Source of the DNA: Massilia sp. 9096 | GTDB lineage: Bacteria > Pseudomonadota > Gammaproteobacteria > Burkholderiales > Burkholderiaceae_D | Assembly: GCF_000745265.1 (NCBI RefSeq) | Contig: NZ_JQNN01000001.1 | Location: 4,216,001-4,280,000 of the forward strand | Direction: 5' to 3' | DNA length: 64,000 bases | Part shown: piece after piece, positions 35,016 through 43,871 of the stretch | How positions within the stretch are numbered: position 1 is the first letter of the stretch | Layout of the letters: every line of letters begins with the position of its first letter | The notes under the pieces: model-generated | Told to the model about the DNA's origin: nothing | Seen by the model: the letters and a program-made list of their open reading frames with translations, nothing else | The model's database searches: none | Made by a program: the position numbers and the translations under genes

Positions 35016-36071
35016 TTATGCCTTATTTCTGAAACGCAAAATCGCGTCGTTGCCGGTTACACGCGCTAAACGACCGTCAAACCACAGCATATGCAGGTGA
35101 GCGAGCGCTTCGCCGATCGCAAAGCTGAGCTGGTGGGCATCGAGCTGGCGGCGGAACATGAGCGGCACGATATCGAGTGCGCTGCGCGGCGTCGCGCAGG
35201 CCGCGAGCACTTCTTCCAGTCGCGCAGCGTGGTGTGCGCGCAACTGTTCGATGCGGGTATGCAGGCCACGGAACGGCCGGCCATGCGCCGGCAGCACCAG
35301 CGCGTCCGCGGGCAGGTCGGCGAACTTGTCCAGCGAATCGAGGTAGAGCTGCAGCGGATTGCCTTCCGGTTCGACCGCAAACACCGAAACGTTGGTGGAA
35401 ATACGCGGCAGCACCATGTCGCCGGACAGCAAGATGTTGCACTGTTCGCTGTACAAGGAGACGTGCTCGGGCGAATGCCCAAACCCCGTGATCACGCGCC
35501 AGGCATGGCCGCCGATCGTCACCCGCTGGCCATCCTGCAGGCGCGTATAAGCAGCCGGTACCGACGGCACCAGCGACGGGTAGTAATTCTTGCGGCTCTG
35601 CATCTGCTCGAGCATGGCCGGGTCGGTCAAGCCGTGCTTCTGGAAGTGCGGAATCGCCGACGGACCGTCGACGCCCGGCAGCGCGGCCGCCATCATGCGC
35701 GCAAAAGCGAACTCGGCGGCGCTGGTCCAGAACGGCGCCTCGAAACGCTCGCACAGCCAGCCGGACAGGCCGACGTGGTCGGGGTGGCAGTGGGTGGCGA
35801 ACAGGCGCAGCAGCGGTCGATTCTCCATCGCGCCGCCGAACAATTGCTCCCATGCGTCGCGCGTGACCGTGGTACCGGCGCCGCTGTCGATCAGCGACCA
35901 GCCTTGCCGGCCATCGATCTCGTCGGCGATCAGCCATAAATTGATGTGATCGAGTGCAAACGGCAGCGGCATGCGCAGCCAGAGCAGGCCGGGCGCGACC
36001 TCGATTGTCTCGCCAAGCGGCGGCAGGGTGTCGGCGAAGGGATAGCTCAGCTGGGATTCGAGGGCATTCAT
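35016..36071 (-). CDS. Metallo-beta-lactamase-fold hydrolase
   Basis: A 351-residue hydrolase. The zinc motif THCHPDHVGLSG (HxHxDH) is near residue 90. Further ligands are likely in TGFGHSPEHVSLY and LPAHGRPFRGLHTRIEQLRA, followed by a C-terminal helical domain as in the LACTB2/glyoxalase II-like group. Substrate unknown; a thioesterase-like role would fit the neighbouring CoA catabolic genes, but this is inference. It is divergent from liuR across a 140-bp gap holding a LiuR-type operator, so it may belong to that regulon. Confidence 0.88.
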   Translation of the reverse strand: MNALESQLSYPFADTLPPLGETIEVAPGLLWLRMPLPFALDHINLWLIADEIDGRQGWSLIDSGAGTTVTRDAWEQLFGGAMENRPLLRLFATHCHPDHVGLSGWLCERFEAPFWTSAAEFAFARMMAAALPGVDGPSAIPHFQKHGLTDPAMLEQMQSRKNYYPSLVPSVPAAYTRLQDGQRVTIGGHAWRVITGFGHSPEHVSLYSEQCNILLSGDMVLPRISTNVSVFAVEPEGNPLQLYLDSLDKFADLPADALVLPAHGRPFRGLHTRIEQLRAHHAARLEEVLAACATPRSALDIVPLMFRRQLDAHQLSFAIGEALAHLHMLWFDGRLARVTGNDAILRFRNKA

Positions 36072-36120
36072 GATGGGACTTTTGATGTCGATACAGACGT
36101 CGCGCTACAATGCGCGGACG

Positions 36121-36143
36121 TTGACGTTAACGTTGACGTAAAC
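36121..36143. promoter_or_regulatory. Candidate LiuR operator between the MBL gene and liuR
   Basis: TTGACGTTAACGTTGACG followed by TAAAC, containing the palindrome ACGTTAACGT. It closely resembles the site upstream of liuA (36733-36752). Placement in the divergent gap suggests autoregulation of liuR and control of the MBL gene. Confidence 0.7.
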
Positions 36144-36211
36144 GGAAAACACGCAGAGTACGATTCTAAGCCATTCTCGACGTTGCCACTTTTTGACCGA
36201 GCATAAGCACC

Positions 36212-36676
36212 ATGGCCACCACCTACACCATTGCCGAACTGGCGCGCGAATTCGACATCACCGCCCGCGCCATCCGTTTCTACGAAGACCAGGGCTTGCT
36301 CAGCCCGATGCGCGAGGGCCAGGGCGGACGCAACCGGGTCTACACGCCGCGCGACCGCACGCGCCTGAAACTGACGCTGCGCGGCAAGCGGCTCGGCCTG
36401 ACACTGTCGGAGATCAAGAGCATCATCGACATGTACGAAACGCCGAAGGACACCGTGGCCCAGATCGACCGCTTCCTGGCCGTGCTGGCCCACCAGAAGG
36501 AAACCCTCGAGCAGCAGCGCGCCGACATCGAGATGTCGCTGGGCGAGATCGCCGTGCACGAAGACGAATGCCGCCGCTTGCTGGCCGAGGCCGGAATGCC
36601 TGGCGGTGTTCCCGCTGACGGCGCTGGCGATGCCGCTGGCAACGGCGGGCTGGCGGCCGAGCGCGACGCCGCCTGA
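36212..36676 (+). CDS. liuR: MerR-family regulator LiuR of branched-chain amino acid catabolism
   Basis: A 154-residue MerR regulator. The DNA-binding domain reads YTIAELAREFDITARAIRFY then EDQGLLSPMREG, followed by RDRTRLKLTLRGKRLGLTLS and a long dimerisation helix (about 75-125). In proteobacteria LiuR represses the leucine/isovalerate utilisation genes; the next gene here is isovaleryl-CoA dehydrogenase. Two operator-like TTGACGTTAACGT motifs, before this gene and before liuA, support the assignment. The C-terminal tail is Gly/Ala rich and probably disordered. Confidence 0.9.
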   Translation: MATTYTIAELAREFDITARAIRFYEDQGLLSPMREGQGGRNRVYTPRDRTRLKLTLRGKRLGLTLSEIKSIIDMYETPKDTVAQIDRFLAVLAHQKETLEQQRADIEMSLGEIAVHEDECRRLLAEAGMPGGVPADGAGDAAGNGGLAAERDAA

Positions 36677-36731
36677 CCCGGTTTCGCAGGCCCGGGCTGG
36701 GTTCGATCGATACGCGCAAGCCGCGTACGAC

Positions 36732-36766
36732 TTGACGTTTACGTTAACGTCACTCCGCGCTATCAT
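36732..36766 (+). promoter_or_regulatory. liuA promoter with overlapping LiuR operator
   Basis: The 20-bp inverted repeat TGACGTTTACGTTAACGTCA (36733-36752) pairs in 9 of 10 positions. A -35 TTTACG (36738-36743) inside it and a -10 TATCAT (36761-36766) are separated by 17 bp. The operator thus covers the -35 region. The liuA start is 42 nt after the -10 box. Confidence 0.75.
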
Positions 36767-36807
36767 GCATCTATTCAGCACAACACCAACACGAGAACGA
36801 GGACGAC

Positions 36808-37992
36808 ATGCTGCATCTGCCTGGCTTGAGCTTTGATCACGGCGACGACATCGCCGCGCTGCGCGAAGCGGTCCAACAATTTGCGGCCAGCGAAATCGCG
36901 CCGCGCGCGGCGGAAATCGACCGCACCGACCAGTTCCCGATGGACCTGTGGAAGAAGATGGGCGAGCTGGGCTTGCTCGGCGTGACCGTCAGCGAGGAAT
37001 ACGGCGGCAGCGACATGGGCTACCTGGCCCACATCGTCGCGATGGAAGAGATCTCGCGCGCCTCGGCTTCGGTCGGCTTGTCCTATGGCGCGCACTCGAA
37101 CCTGTGCGTCAACCAGATCAAGCGCAACGGTACCGCGGAACAAAAACAGAAATACCTGCCCAAGCTCATCTCGGGTGAACACGTCGGCGCGCTGGCGATG
37201 TCCGAACCGAACGCCGGCTCCGATGTGGTCAGCATGAAGCTGCGCGCCGAGCTGAAGGGCGACCGCTACGTGCTCAACGGCACCAAGATGTGGATTACCA
37301 ACGGTCCGGATGCCGACACCCTGGTCGTCTACGCCAAGACCGACGTCAATGCCGGCGCGCGCGGCATGACCGCCTTCCTGGTCGAAAAGGGCTACAAGGG
37401 CTTTTCGGTGGCGCAAAAGCTCAACAAGCTGGGCATGCGCGGTTCGCACACCGGCGAGCTGGTGTTCGAGGATTGCGAAGTGCCGGCCGAGAACGTGCTG
37501 GGCGGCGTCGGCAAGGGTGTCAACGTGCTGATGTCGGGCCTGGACTTCGAGCGTACCGTGCTGTCCGGCGGGCCGCTGGGCATCATGGCGGCCTGCATGG
37601 ACGTGGTGGTGCCCTACATCCACGAGCGCAAGCAGTTCGGCCAGGCGATCGGTGAATTCCAGCTGATGCAGGGCAAGATCGCCGATATGTACTCGACCAT
37701 GATGGCCTCGCGCGCATACGTGTACGCGGTCGGCCAGGCCTGCGACCGCGCCAAGACGCCGGAAGCGGTGCGCGCCTTGCGCAAGGATGCCGCCGGCGCC
37801 ATCCTGTACAGCGCCGAAAAGGCGACCTGGATGGCGGGCGAAGCGATCCAGACCCTGGGCGGCAACGGCTACATCAACGAAAACCCGACCGGCCGCCTGT
37901 GGCGCGACGCCAAGCTGTATGAAATCGGCGCCGGCACCAGCGAAATCCGCCGCATGCTGATCGGTCGCGAGCTGTTCGGCGAGACGGCATAA
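36808..37992 (+). CDS. liuA: Isovaleryl-CoA dehydrogenase
   Basis: A 394-residue FAD acyl-CoA dehydrogenase that converts isovaleryl-CoA to 3-methylcrotonyl-CoA in leucine catabolism. Family features: [55 protein letters not shown]. The stretch [20 protein letters not shown] includes the Glu in the position used as base by isovaleryl-CoA dehydrogenases (not the position used by short-chain enzymes), and [20 protein letters not shown] closes the sequence. No methylcrotonyl-CoA carboxylase genes follow directly; aceK comes next after about 150 bp. Confidence 0.95.
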   Translation: MLHLPGLSFDHGDDIAALREAVQQFAASEIAPRAAEIDRTDQFPMDLWKKMGELGLLGVTVSEEYGGSDMGYLAHIVAMEEISRASASVGLSYGAHSNLCVNQIKRNGTAEQKQKYLPKLISGEHVGALAMSEPNAGSDVVSMKLRAELKGDRYVLNGTKMWITNGPDADTLVVYAKTDVNAGARGMTAFLVEKGYKGFSVAQKLNKLGMRGSHTGELVFEDCEVPAENVLGGVGKGVNVLMSGLDFERTVLSGGPLGIMAACMDVVVPYIHERKQFGQAIGEFQLMQGKIADMYSTMMASRAYVYAVGQACDRAKTPEAVRALRKDAAGAILYSAEKATWMAGEAIQTLGGNGYINENPTGRLWRDAKLYEIGAGTSEIRRMLIGRELFGETA

Positions 37993-38082
37993 GCGCTCTA
38001 GTAAGAACTTCACGCGGAGAGCGGGAGGAGACACGGGCTGGAAAAAGAGCCAACATATGGCCGTCCCAGTCCGCAGCTCGAA

Positions 38083-38110
38083 CGTCGTCCTGGTGCGTGC
38101 CGGGACGACG
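38083..38110 (+). other. Hairpin in the liuA-aceK gap
   Basis: CGTCGTCC and GGACGACG form an 8-bp stem with a 12-nt loop, ending about 34 nt before the aceK start. It could be a weak attenuator or an mRNA processing site; only the complementarity is seen. Confidence 0.35.
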
Positions 38111-38144
38111 ATCGGCGCTAACCATGACGGAGCGCAAACGACCG

Positions 38145-39980
38145 ATGACCCAGGCCAGCTTTCCCAAACTGCTATCGTCCCGGATCGCCTTCGACATCGC
38201 GCGCACCATCCTGGATGGCTTCGATCGCCACTATGCGCTGTTCCGCCATGCCAGCCAGATGGCGCGGACGCATTTCGAGCGCGGCGATTGGCACACGGCC
38301 CAGCAAGCCGCGCGCGAACGCATCGGCTTTTACGACACACGCGTGCAGGAATGCGTGCAAGCGCTGGAACAGGCGTACGCGCCCGCCGACCTGAACGACG
38401 CCACCTGGCGCGAGGTCAAGCTGCACTACATTGGCCTGCTGACCCACCACAAGCGCCCCGAGCTGGCCGAAAGTTTTTTCAATTCGGTCAGCTGCCACAT
38501 CCTGCACCGCAGCTATTACCGCAACGATTTTATTTTCGTGCGCCCGGCCGTCTCGACCGAATACATCGAGACCGACGAGCCGGCGCCGACCTACCGCGTC
38601 TACTACCCGGGCGTCGATGGCTTGCGCGTGGCGCTGCGCCGCATCGTCACCAATTTTCAGCTGGCGCCGCCGTTTGCCGATCTGGAGCGCGACGTGGCGC
38701 TGGTCGAAGCGCGCATGGTCGAATGCTTCGGCCTGGACAAGCCGGAACCGAACCTGCAGCTGCAAGTGCTCTCGAGCCTGTTCTTCCGCAACAAGGGCGC
38801 TTACATCGTCGGCCGCGCAATCAATGGCGCGCGCGAATATCCGTTCGTCATCCCGATCCTTTACGGCACTGATGAATCGCATGGCCGGCTGGTGCTGGAC
38901 ACCGTGCTGACCGACCAGGAGCAGGTAACGATTCTGTTCTCGTTCACGCGCGCCTACTTCATGGTCGACATGGAAGTGCCGTCGGCTTACGTGCAGTTCC
39001 TGTGCAACCTCATGCCGCACAAGCCGAGAAGCGAGATCTATACCGTGCTCGGCCTGCAAAAACAGGGCAAGACGCTGTTTTACCGCGATTTTTTGCAGCA
39101 CCTGAAGCACAGTTCCGACGACTTTCGCATCGCGCCCGGCATCCGCGGCCTGGTCATGCTGGTGTTCGAGCTGCCCTCCTTTCCTTACGTGTTCAAGGTG
39201 ATCAAGGATTGGTATCCGCCGCCGAAGGAAACCACGCGCGCCCAGGTCGAGGAAAAATACCTGCTCGTGAAATACCACGACCGCGTCGGCCGCATGGCCG
39301 ATACGCTCGAATACTCGGACGTGGCGTTTCCGCTGGCGCGTTTTTCCGAAGCCCTCCTCGACGAACTGAAACGCGATGCGCCGTCGCTGCTCGCCGTCGA
39401 GGGCGACCGCCTCGTCATCAAGCACGTGTACATCGAACGGCGCATGACGCCGCTGAACCTGTTCCTGCACGATGCCGACCGCGCCGGCGACGACGCCCTG
39501 CTCGCGCATGGCATGCTCGAGTACGGCAACGCGATCCGCGACCTGGTCGCCGCGAATATTTTTCCGGGCGATATGTTGTACAAGAACTTTGGCGTAACCC
39601 GCCACGGTCGTGTCGTGTTCTACGACTACGACGAGATCGAGTACCTCAGCGATTGCAACTTCCGCGACATCCCGCCACCCCGCAACGAGGAAGACGAGAT
39701 GGCCGCCGAACCGTGGTACCCGATCGGACGCCACGACGTGTTTCCCGAACAGTTCGACCGCTTCCTGCTCGCGAACCCGAAGATACGCGAACTCTTCATG
39801 CGACACCACGCCGCACTATTGACGCGCGTCTGGTGGCAAACGCACAAGGAGCGCATCTTGGCCGGCGAGGTCGAAGACGTGTTCCCGTATCCGCAGCACA
39901 TCCGGTTCTGCCGGCAGAACCGCACTATTCCGGCGACTTCATCGCCTTCTTATTACTTGGAGACCTTGCACAATGAATGA
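38145..39980 (+). CDS. aceK: Isocitrate dehydrogenase kinase/phosphatase
   Basis: A 611-residue bifunctional enzyme that phosphorylates and dephosphorylates isocitrate dehydrogenase, sending carbon into the glyoxylate shunt during growth on acetate or on acetyl-CoA-yielding substrates. Markers are [20 protein letters not shown] at the N-terminus, [20 protein letters not shown], and [20 protein letters not shown]. Its start could be 38145 or the in-frame ATG 38124. It overlaps the thiolase gene by 8 nt and follows liuA, so its control may be tied to leucine catabolism. Confidence 0.95.
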   Translation: MTQASFPKLLSSRIAFDIARTILDGFDRHYALFRHASQMARTHFERGDWHTAQQAARERIGFYDTRVQECVQALEQAYAPADLNDATWREVKLHYIGLLTHHKRPELAESFFNSVSCHILHRSYYRNDFIFVRPAVSTEYIETDEPAPTYRVYYPGVDGLRVALRRIVTNFQLAPPFADLERDVALVEARMVECFGLDKPEPNLQLQVLSSLFFRNKGAYIVGRAINGAREYPFVIPILYGTDESHGRLVLDTVLTDQEQVTILFSFTRAYFMVDMEVPSAYVQFLCNLMPHKPRSEIYTVLGLQKQGKTLFYRDFLQHLKHSSDDFRIAPGIRGLVMLVFELPSFPYVFKVIKDWYPPPKETTRAQVEEKYLLVKYHDRVGRMADTLEYSDVAFPLARFSEALLDELKRDAPSLLAVEGDRLVIKHVYIERRMTPLNLFLHDADRAGDDALLAHGMLEYGNAIRDLVAANIFPGDMLYKNFGVTRHGRVVFYDYDEIEYLSDCNFRDIPPPRNEEDEMAAEPWYPIGRHDVFPEQFDRFLLANPKIRELFMRHHAALLTRVWWQTHKERILAGEVEDVFPYPQHIRFCRQNRTIPATSSPSYYLETLHNE

Positions 39981-41172
39981 TCCAGTCGTTATCGTCGGCG
40001 CCGCCCGCACTCCGATGGGCGCCTTCCAGGGCGATTTTTCCTCGAAGTCCGCCAGTGACCTGGGCGCCGTCGCGATCAAGGCCGCGGTCGAGCGCGCCGG
40101 CGTCGACCCCAGCCTGGTCGAGCACGTCTACTTCGGTAATTGCCTGATGGCCGGCCAGGGCCAGGCCCCGGCGCGCCAGGCCCTGATCAAGGCCGGCTTG
40201 CCGGTTTCGACCGGCGCCGTCACGCTGTCCAAGATGTGCGGCTCGGCGATGCAGGCGGCGATCTTCGCGCACGACGTCCTGAAAGCCGGCAGCGCCGACG
40301 TGGTCGTGGCCGGCGGCATGGAATCGATGACCAATGCGCCCTACCTGATCCCGAAGGCGCGCGGCGGCTACCGCATCGGCCACGCGCCGATGTTCGACCA
40401 CATGATGCTCGACGGCCTCGAAGACGCCTATTCGCGTAACGAAAAGACCGGCGAGGGCCGCTCGATGGGCACCTTCGCCGAGGAGTGCGTCAGCAAGTAC
40501 CAGTTCACCCGCGAGCAGCAGGATGCCTACGCGATCGAATCGGTCAAGCGCGCCCAGGACGCCACCGAAGGCGGCGATTTCAAGTGGGAGATCGCGCCGG
40601 TCGCGGTCGCCAACCGCCTGGGCGAAACCATCATCGAAAAGGACGAAGGCCCGGTCAAGGCCAAGACCGACAAGATCCCGACGCTGCGCCCGGCCTTCAA
40701 AAAGGACGGCACCATCACCGCGGCGTCTTCCTCGTCGATCAATGACGGCGCCGCCGCGCTGGTCATGATGCGCGAGTCGACCGCCAGGGAACTGGGCCTC
40801 ACTCCGATCGCGCGCATCGTCGCCCACACCACGCACGCGCAGGCGCCGGACCAGTTCACCACCGCGCCGATCGGCTCGCTGCAAAAGCTGTTCAAGAAGA
40901 CCGGCTGGACCCCGAAAGACGTCGACCTGTTCGAGATCAACGAAGCCTTCGCGACCGTGCCGATGGCAGCCATGCACGAGCTCGACATCCCGCACAGCAA
41001 GGTCAACATCCACGGCGGCGCCTGCGCGCTCGGCCACCCGATCGGCGCCTCGGGCGCGCGCATCGTCGTGACCTTGCTCGGTGCGCTGAAAAAGACCGGC
41101 GGCAAGCGCGGCGTGGCCTCGCTGTGCATCGGCGGCGGCGAAGCGACGGCGCTGGCGGTCGAAATGGTCTGA
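39973..41172 (+). CDS. Acetyl-CoA C-acetyltransferase (thiolase)
   Basis: A 399-residue thiolase that joins or cleaves acetoacetyl-CoA. The acyl-accepting Cys is in [17 protein letters not shown]; other landmarks are [26 protein letters not shown] and [20 protein letters not shown] with catalytic His, and [15 protein letters not shown] at the end. In this context it would handle acetoacetyl-CoA or related end products of leucine breakdown. Its ATG lies inside the aceK end (8-nt overlap). Confidence 0.95.
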   Translation: MNDPVVIVGAARTPMGAFQGDFSSKSASDLGAVAIKAAVERAGVDPSLVEHVYFGNCLMAGQGQAPARQALIKAGLPVSTGAVTLSKMCGSAMQAAIFAHDVLKAGSADVVVAGGMESMTNAPYLIPKARGGYRIGHAPMFDHMMLDGLEDAYSRNEKTGEGRSMGTFAEECVSKYQFTREQQDAYAIESVKRAQDATEGGDFKWEIAPVAVANRLGETIIEKDEGPVKAKTDKIPTLRPAFKKDGTITAASSSSINDGAAALVMMRESTARELGLTPIARIVAHTTHAQAPDQFTTAPIGSLQKLFKKTGWTPKDVDLFEINEAFATVPMAAMHELDIPHSKVNIHGGACALGHPIGASGARIVVTLLGALKKTGGKRGVASLCIGGGEATALAVEMV

Positions 41173-41245
41173 TCCGCGGCCCGTCCGACGTGAAGGCAGA
41201 TTTCGCGTTAGGCTAAAGGATTCCGTTCAATTTAGTTAGCTTATC

Positions 41246-41313
41246 GGGGCCTCGAAAACCGTAGCGAGCATCGCAGACCGAAGCTGCAACGTGCAGTCGG
41301 TTTACGAGGCCCC
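41246..41313 (+). repeat. Co-varying-arm repeat, copy B (minimal form)
   Basis: Outer arms GGGGCCTCG (41246-41254) and CGAGGCCCC (41305-41313) are exact complements. Inside are AAAACC and GGTTT, the invariant AACCGTAGCGAGC, then ATCGCAGACCGAAGC and CAACGTGCAGTCGG. The inner stems of copies A and D are absent, as if lost by deletion between their two GCGAGC direct repeats. It lies 16 nt upstream of the SDR start at 41330; CAGGAG is between. Confidence 0.85.
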
Positions 41314-41329
41314 CTTTCAGGAGATTCAC

Positions 41330-41998
41330 ATGCCTACTGCTCTGATTGTCGGCGCTTCGCGCGGCATCGGTAACGAACTGGTCCGTCAATACCGCGCCGA
41401 CGGCTGGCGCGTGATCGCCACCGCGCGCAAGTCCGAAGATTGCGATGCGCTGCGCCAGCTCGGCGCCGAAGCACACCCGGTCGACGTCACCAACGCCGAG
41501 TCGATCGGCGGCCTCGGCTGGAAACTCGACGACGAGAAGATCGATGCCGCCTGGATCGTTGCCGGCGTCTACGGTCCGGACCACACGGGCTTTCCGACCG
41601 AGCAGGAGTTCGACCAGGTCATGCACACCAACGTGCTGGCCGCGATGCGCCTGCTGCCGATCGTCGCGCCGCTGGTGGCGCCCACGCGCGGCAAGGTCGC
41701 CGTGATCTCGTCGCGCATGGGCTCGATCGGCGAGCGCGACAATACGCAGGGCTCGCTGTACCGCGCCAGCAAGGCGGCGCTCAATTCCGTGCTGGCCGAT
41801 GCCGCGCTGACCTACGGTCCGCAAGGCGCCACCTGCCTGACGTTCCACCCGGGCTGGGTGCAAACCGACATGGGCGGCGCCGGCGCCACGCTCACCGTGC
41901 AGCAAAGCGTCAGCGCCTTGCGCGCCACGCTGGCCAAGGCCACGCATGCGCAGAACGGCGCATTCCTGAATTACGACGGGGCGAACATCCCCTGGTAA
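41330..41998 (+). CDS. Short-chain dehydrogenase/reductase
   Basis: A 222-residue classical SDR. The nucleotide-binding motif is ALIVGASRGIGNELVRQY at the N-terminus and the catalytic Ser-Tyr-Lys set appears in VISSRMGSIGERDN and SLYRASKAALNSV. The start MPTALIVG has CAGGAG 6 nt upstream. The substrate is unknown. Leader contains repeat copy B; it lies between the thiolase and an acyl-CoA dehydrogenase, so a role in acyl or hydroxyacyl oxidation is conceivable. Confidence 0.9.
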   Translation: MPTALIVGASRGIGNELVRQYRADGWRVIATARKSEDCDALRQLGAEAHPVDVTNAESIGGLGWKLDDEKIDAAWIVAGVYGPDHTGFPTEQEFDQVMHTNVLAAMRLLPIVAPLVAPTRGKVAVISSRMGSIGERDNTQGSLYRASKAALNSVLADAALTYGPQGATCLTFHPGWVQTDMGGAGATLTVQQSVSALRATLAKATHAQNGAFLNYDGANIPW

Positions 41999-42026
41999 TC
42001 CCTTTTCAATAATCCAACAATATAAA

Positions 42027-42127
42027 GGACCTTCCAGAACCGTAGCGAGCGGCAGCAGTTTGTCGGAGCATCGCCGGCCTCGGCGACCCCGACGAAAATG
42101 CAACGCGCAATAGGTTTTGGAAGGTCC
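42027..42127 (+). repeat. Co-varying-arm repeat, copy C (intermediate form)
   Basis: Outer arms GGACCTTCC (42027-42035) and GGAAGGTCC (42119-42127) are exact complements. Then AGAACCGTAGCGAGCGG, an inner stem TTTGTCGG/CCGACGAA with one U-G wobble, an apical stem TCGCCG/CGGCGA, and the 3' core ATGCAACGCGCAATAGG. The GCAGCYGTAC hairpin of copies A and D is missing. It ends 12 nt before the acyl-CoA dehydrogenase start; the right arm carries a purine-rich GGAAGG. Confidence 0.88.
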
Positions 42128-42139
42128 GACCGAGACACG

Positions 42140-43267
42140 ATGATATTGACCGAAGAACACCAGATGATCCGCGACGCCCTGCGCAACTTTGCGCAGGAGC
42201 GTCTGGCCCCCAACGCCGCGCGCTGGGACCGAGAGCACCATTTTCCGCAGGACGAACTGAAGGAGCTGGCGCAGCTGGGCGCCTTTGGCGTCGCGGTGCC
42301 CGAGGAATACGGTGGGGCCGGCCTCGACTACGTGGCGCTGGCGCTGGTGCTGGAAGAGATCGCGGCCGGCGACGGTGGCGTGTCCACCATCATCTCGGTC
42401 AACAATTGCCCCGTGTGCTCGATCGGCATGAGCTACGCCAACGCGGCGCAGAAGGAAAAATGGCTGCGTCCGCTGGCCCAGGGCGAGATGCTGGGCGCGT
42501 TCGCCCTCACCGAGCCGCACACCGGCAGCGATGCCGCGGCGCTGCGCACCACCGCCACCCGCGATGGCGATCATTACGTGCTCAACGGTTCCAAGCAGTT
42601 CATCACCAGCGGCAAGAACGGCGACGTCGCCATCGTCATGGCGGTCACGGATAAAACGGCCGGCAAGAAAGGCATCAGTGCGTTCTGGGTGCCGGTCGAT
42701 ACGCCCGGCTACATCGTCGCCGGCATTGAAGACAAGATGGGCCAGCATTCGTCGGACACTGCGCAGATCGTGTTCGACAATTGCCGCATGCCGGCCGAGA
42801 ATCTGATCGGCGAAGAAGGACAAGGCTACAAGATCGCGCTGTCCGGACTGGAGGGCGGACGCATCGGCATCGCCTCGCAATCGGTCGGCATGGCCCGCGC
42901 CGCGTTCGAGGCGGCACTGGCGTACTCGAAGGAGCGGACCAGCTTCGGTGCGCCGATTTTCGACCACCAGGCCGTGCAGTTCCGCCTGGCCGAGATGGCG
43001 ATGCAGATCGAGGCCGCGCGCCAGCTGATCCTGCATGCGGCCTCGATGAAGGATGCGGGATTACCCTGCCTGAAGGAAGCGGCGATGGCCAAGCTGTTCG
43101 CCTCCGAGATGGCCGAGCGCGTGGTGTCGAGCGCGATGCAGGTATTCGGCGGCTACGGCTACGTGTCCGACTTCCCGATCGAACGCATCTACCGCGACGT
43201 GCGCGTCTGCCAGATCTACGAAGGCACCAGCGACATCCAGAAGATCCTGATCGCGCGGGCGCTCTAG
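42140..43267 (+). CDS. Acyl-CoA dehydrogenase
   Basis: A 375-residue FAD-dependent dehydrogenase of short/medium-chain acyl-CoA type. It begins MILTEEHQMIRDALRNFAQE. Signatures: GAFALTEPHTGSDAAALRTT, SKQFITSGKNGDVAIVMAVT, and the C-terminal QVFGGYGYVSDFPIERIYRD then IYEGTSDIQKILIAR, whose Glu is the catalytic base in the short-chain class. The precise acyl chain is unknown. The leader is repeat copy C. Its stop overlaps or abuts the downstream GNAT gene. Confidence 0.93.
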   Translation: MILTEEHQMIRDALRNFAQERLAPNAARWDREHHFPQDELKELAQLGAFGVAVPEEYGGAGLDYVALALVLEEIAAGDGGVSTIISVNNCPVCSIGMSYANAAQKEKWLRPLAQGEMLGAFALTEPHTGSDAAALRTTATRDGDHYVLNGSKQFITSGKNGDVAIVMAVTDKTAGKKGISAFWVPVDTPGYIVAGIEDKMGQHSSDTAQIVFDNCRMPAENLIGEEGQGYKIALSGLEGGRIGIASQSVGMARAAFEAALAYSKERTSFGAPIFDHQAVQFRLAEMAMQIEAARQLILHAASMKDAGLPCLKEAAMAKLFASEMAERVVSSAMQVFGGYGYVSDFPIERIYRDVRVCQIYEGTSDIQKILIARAL

Positions 43268-43278
43268 TGAGTGATGCG

Positions 43279-43857
43279 ATGAATGCCGTGATGAATCCGG
43301 TGACGCAGCAGGCGCCGAAGTCGACGATCCGCCCGGCTCTCGAGGCCGACCTGGCGCCCTTCTTCTCCTACCTCGACGACCACCTGCGCGACAACGGCGC
43401 CGGCGGCACGCCGCTGTTCCAGCCGATCGGGCGTGAGCAGCCGCGCCTGCCGGCCGGCTTGCGCATCGGTTTCATCAAGGGCATCGAGATCCCGGTCGGC
43501 CAGCCGGGCTGGCGGCGTCTGTGGCTGGCGCTCGGGCCGACCGGCAACATCGCCGGCCACATCGACCTGCGCAGCCGCCCGGAGCCGGCGGCCACGCATC
43601 GCGCCATGCTCGGCATGGGCGTGCACCGCGCCTGGCGCAGGCGTGGGCTGGGCCGGCAGCTGCTCGCGCACGCGCTCGCGTGGGCGCGTGCGGAGACCGA
43701 ACTGGCCTGGATCGACCTGGAAGTGCTGTCAGATAACCTGCCCGCCGTGACGCTGTACGCGCGCAGCGGCTTTACGACGCTGGCGCGCATTGCGGACATG
43801 CTGCAGATCGATGGGGTGAGTCACGACCTCAGCTACATGAGCTACCGGTTGCGTTAG
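43279..43857 (+). CDS. GNAT-family N-acetyltransferase
   Basis: A 192-residue acetyltransferase. The CoA-binding segment is LGMGVHRAWRRRGLGRQLLA, followed by ALAWARAETELAWIDLEVLS and LYARSGFTTLARI. Substrate unknown. The start could be GTG 43267, overlapping the preceding stop by one base, or ATG 43279; the latter is listed. It is probably cotranscribed with the acyl-CoA dehydrogenase. Confidence 0.85.
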   Translation: MNAVMNPVTQQAPKSTIRPALEADLAPFFSYLDDHLRDNGAGGTPLFQPIGREQPRLPAGLRIGFIKGIEIPVGQPGWRRLWLALGPTGNIAGHIDLRSRPEPAATHRAMLGMGVHRAWRRRGLGRQLLAHALAWARAETELAWIDLEVLSDNLPAVTLYARSGFTTLARIADMLQIDGVSHDLSYMSYRLR

Positions 43858-43871
43858 AGCACCTGCCGATA

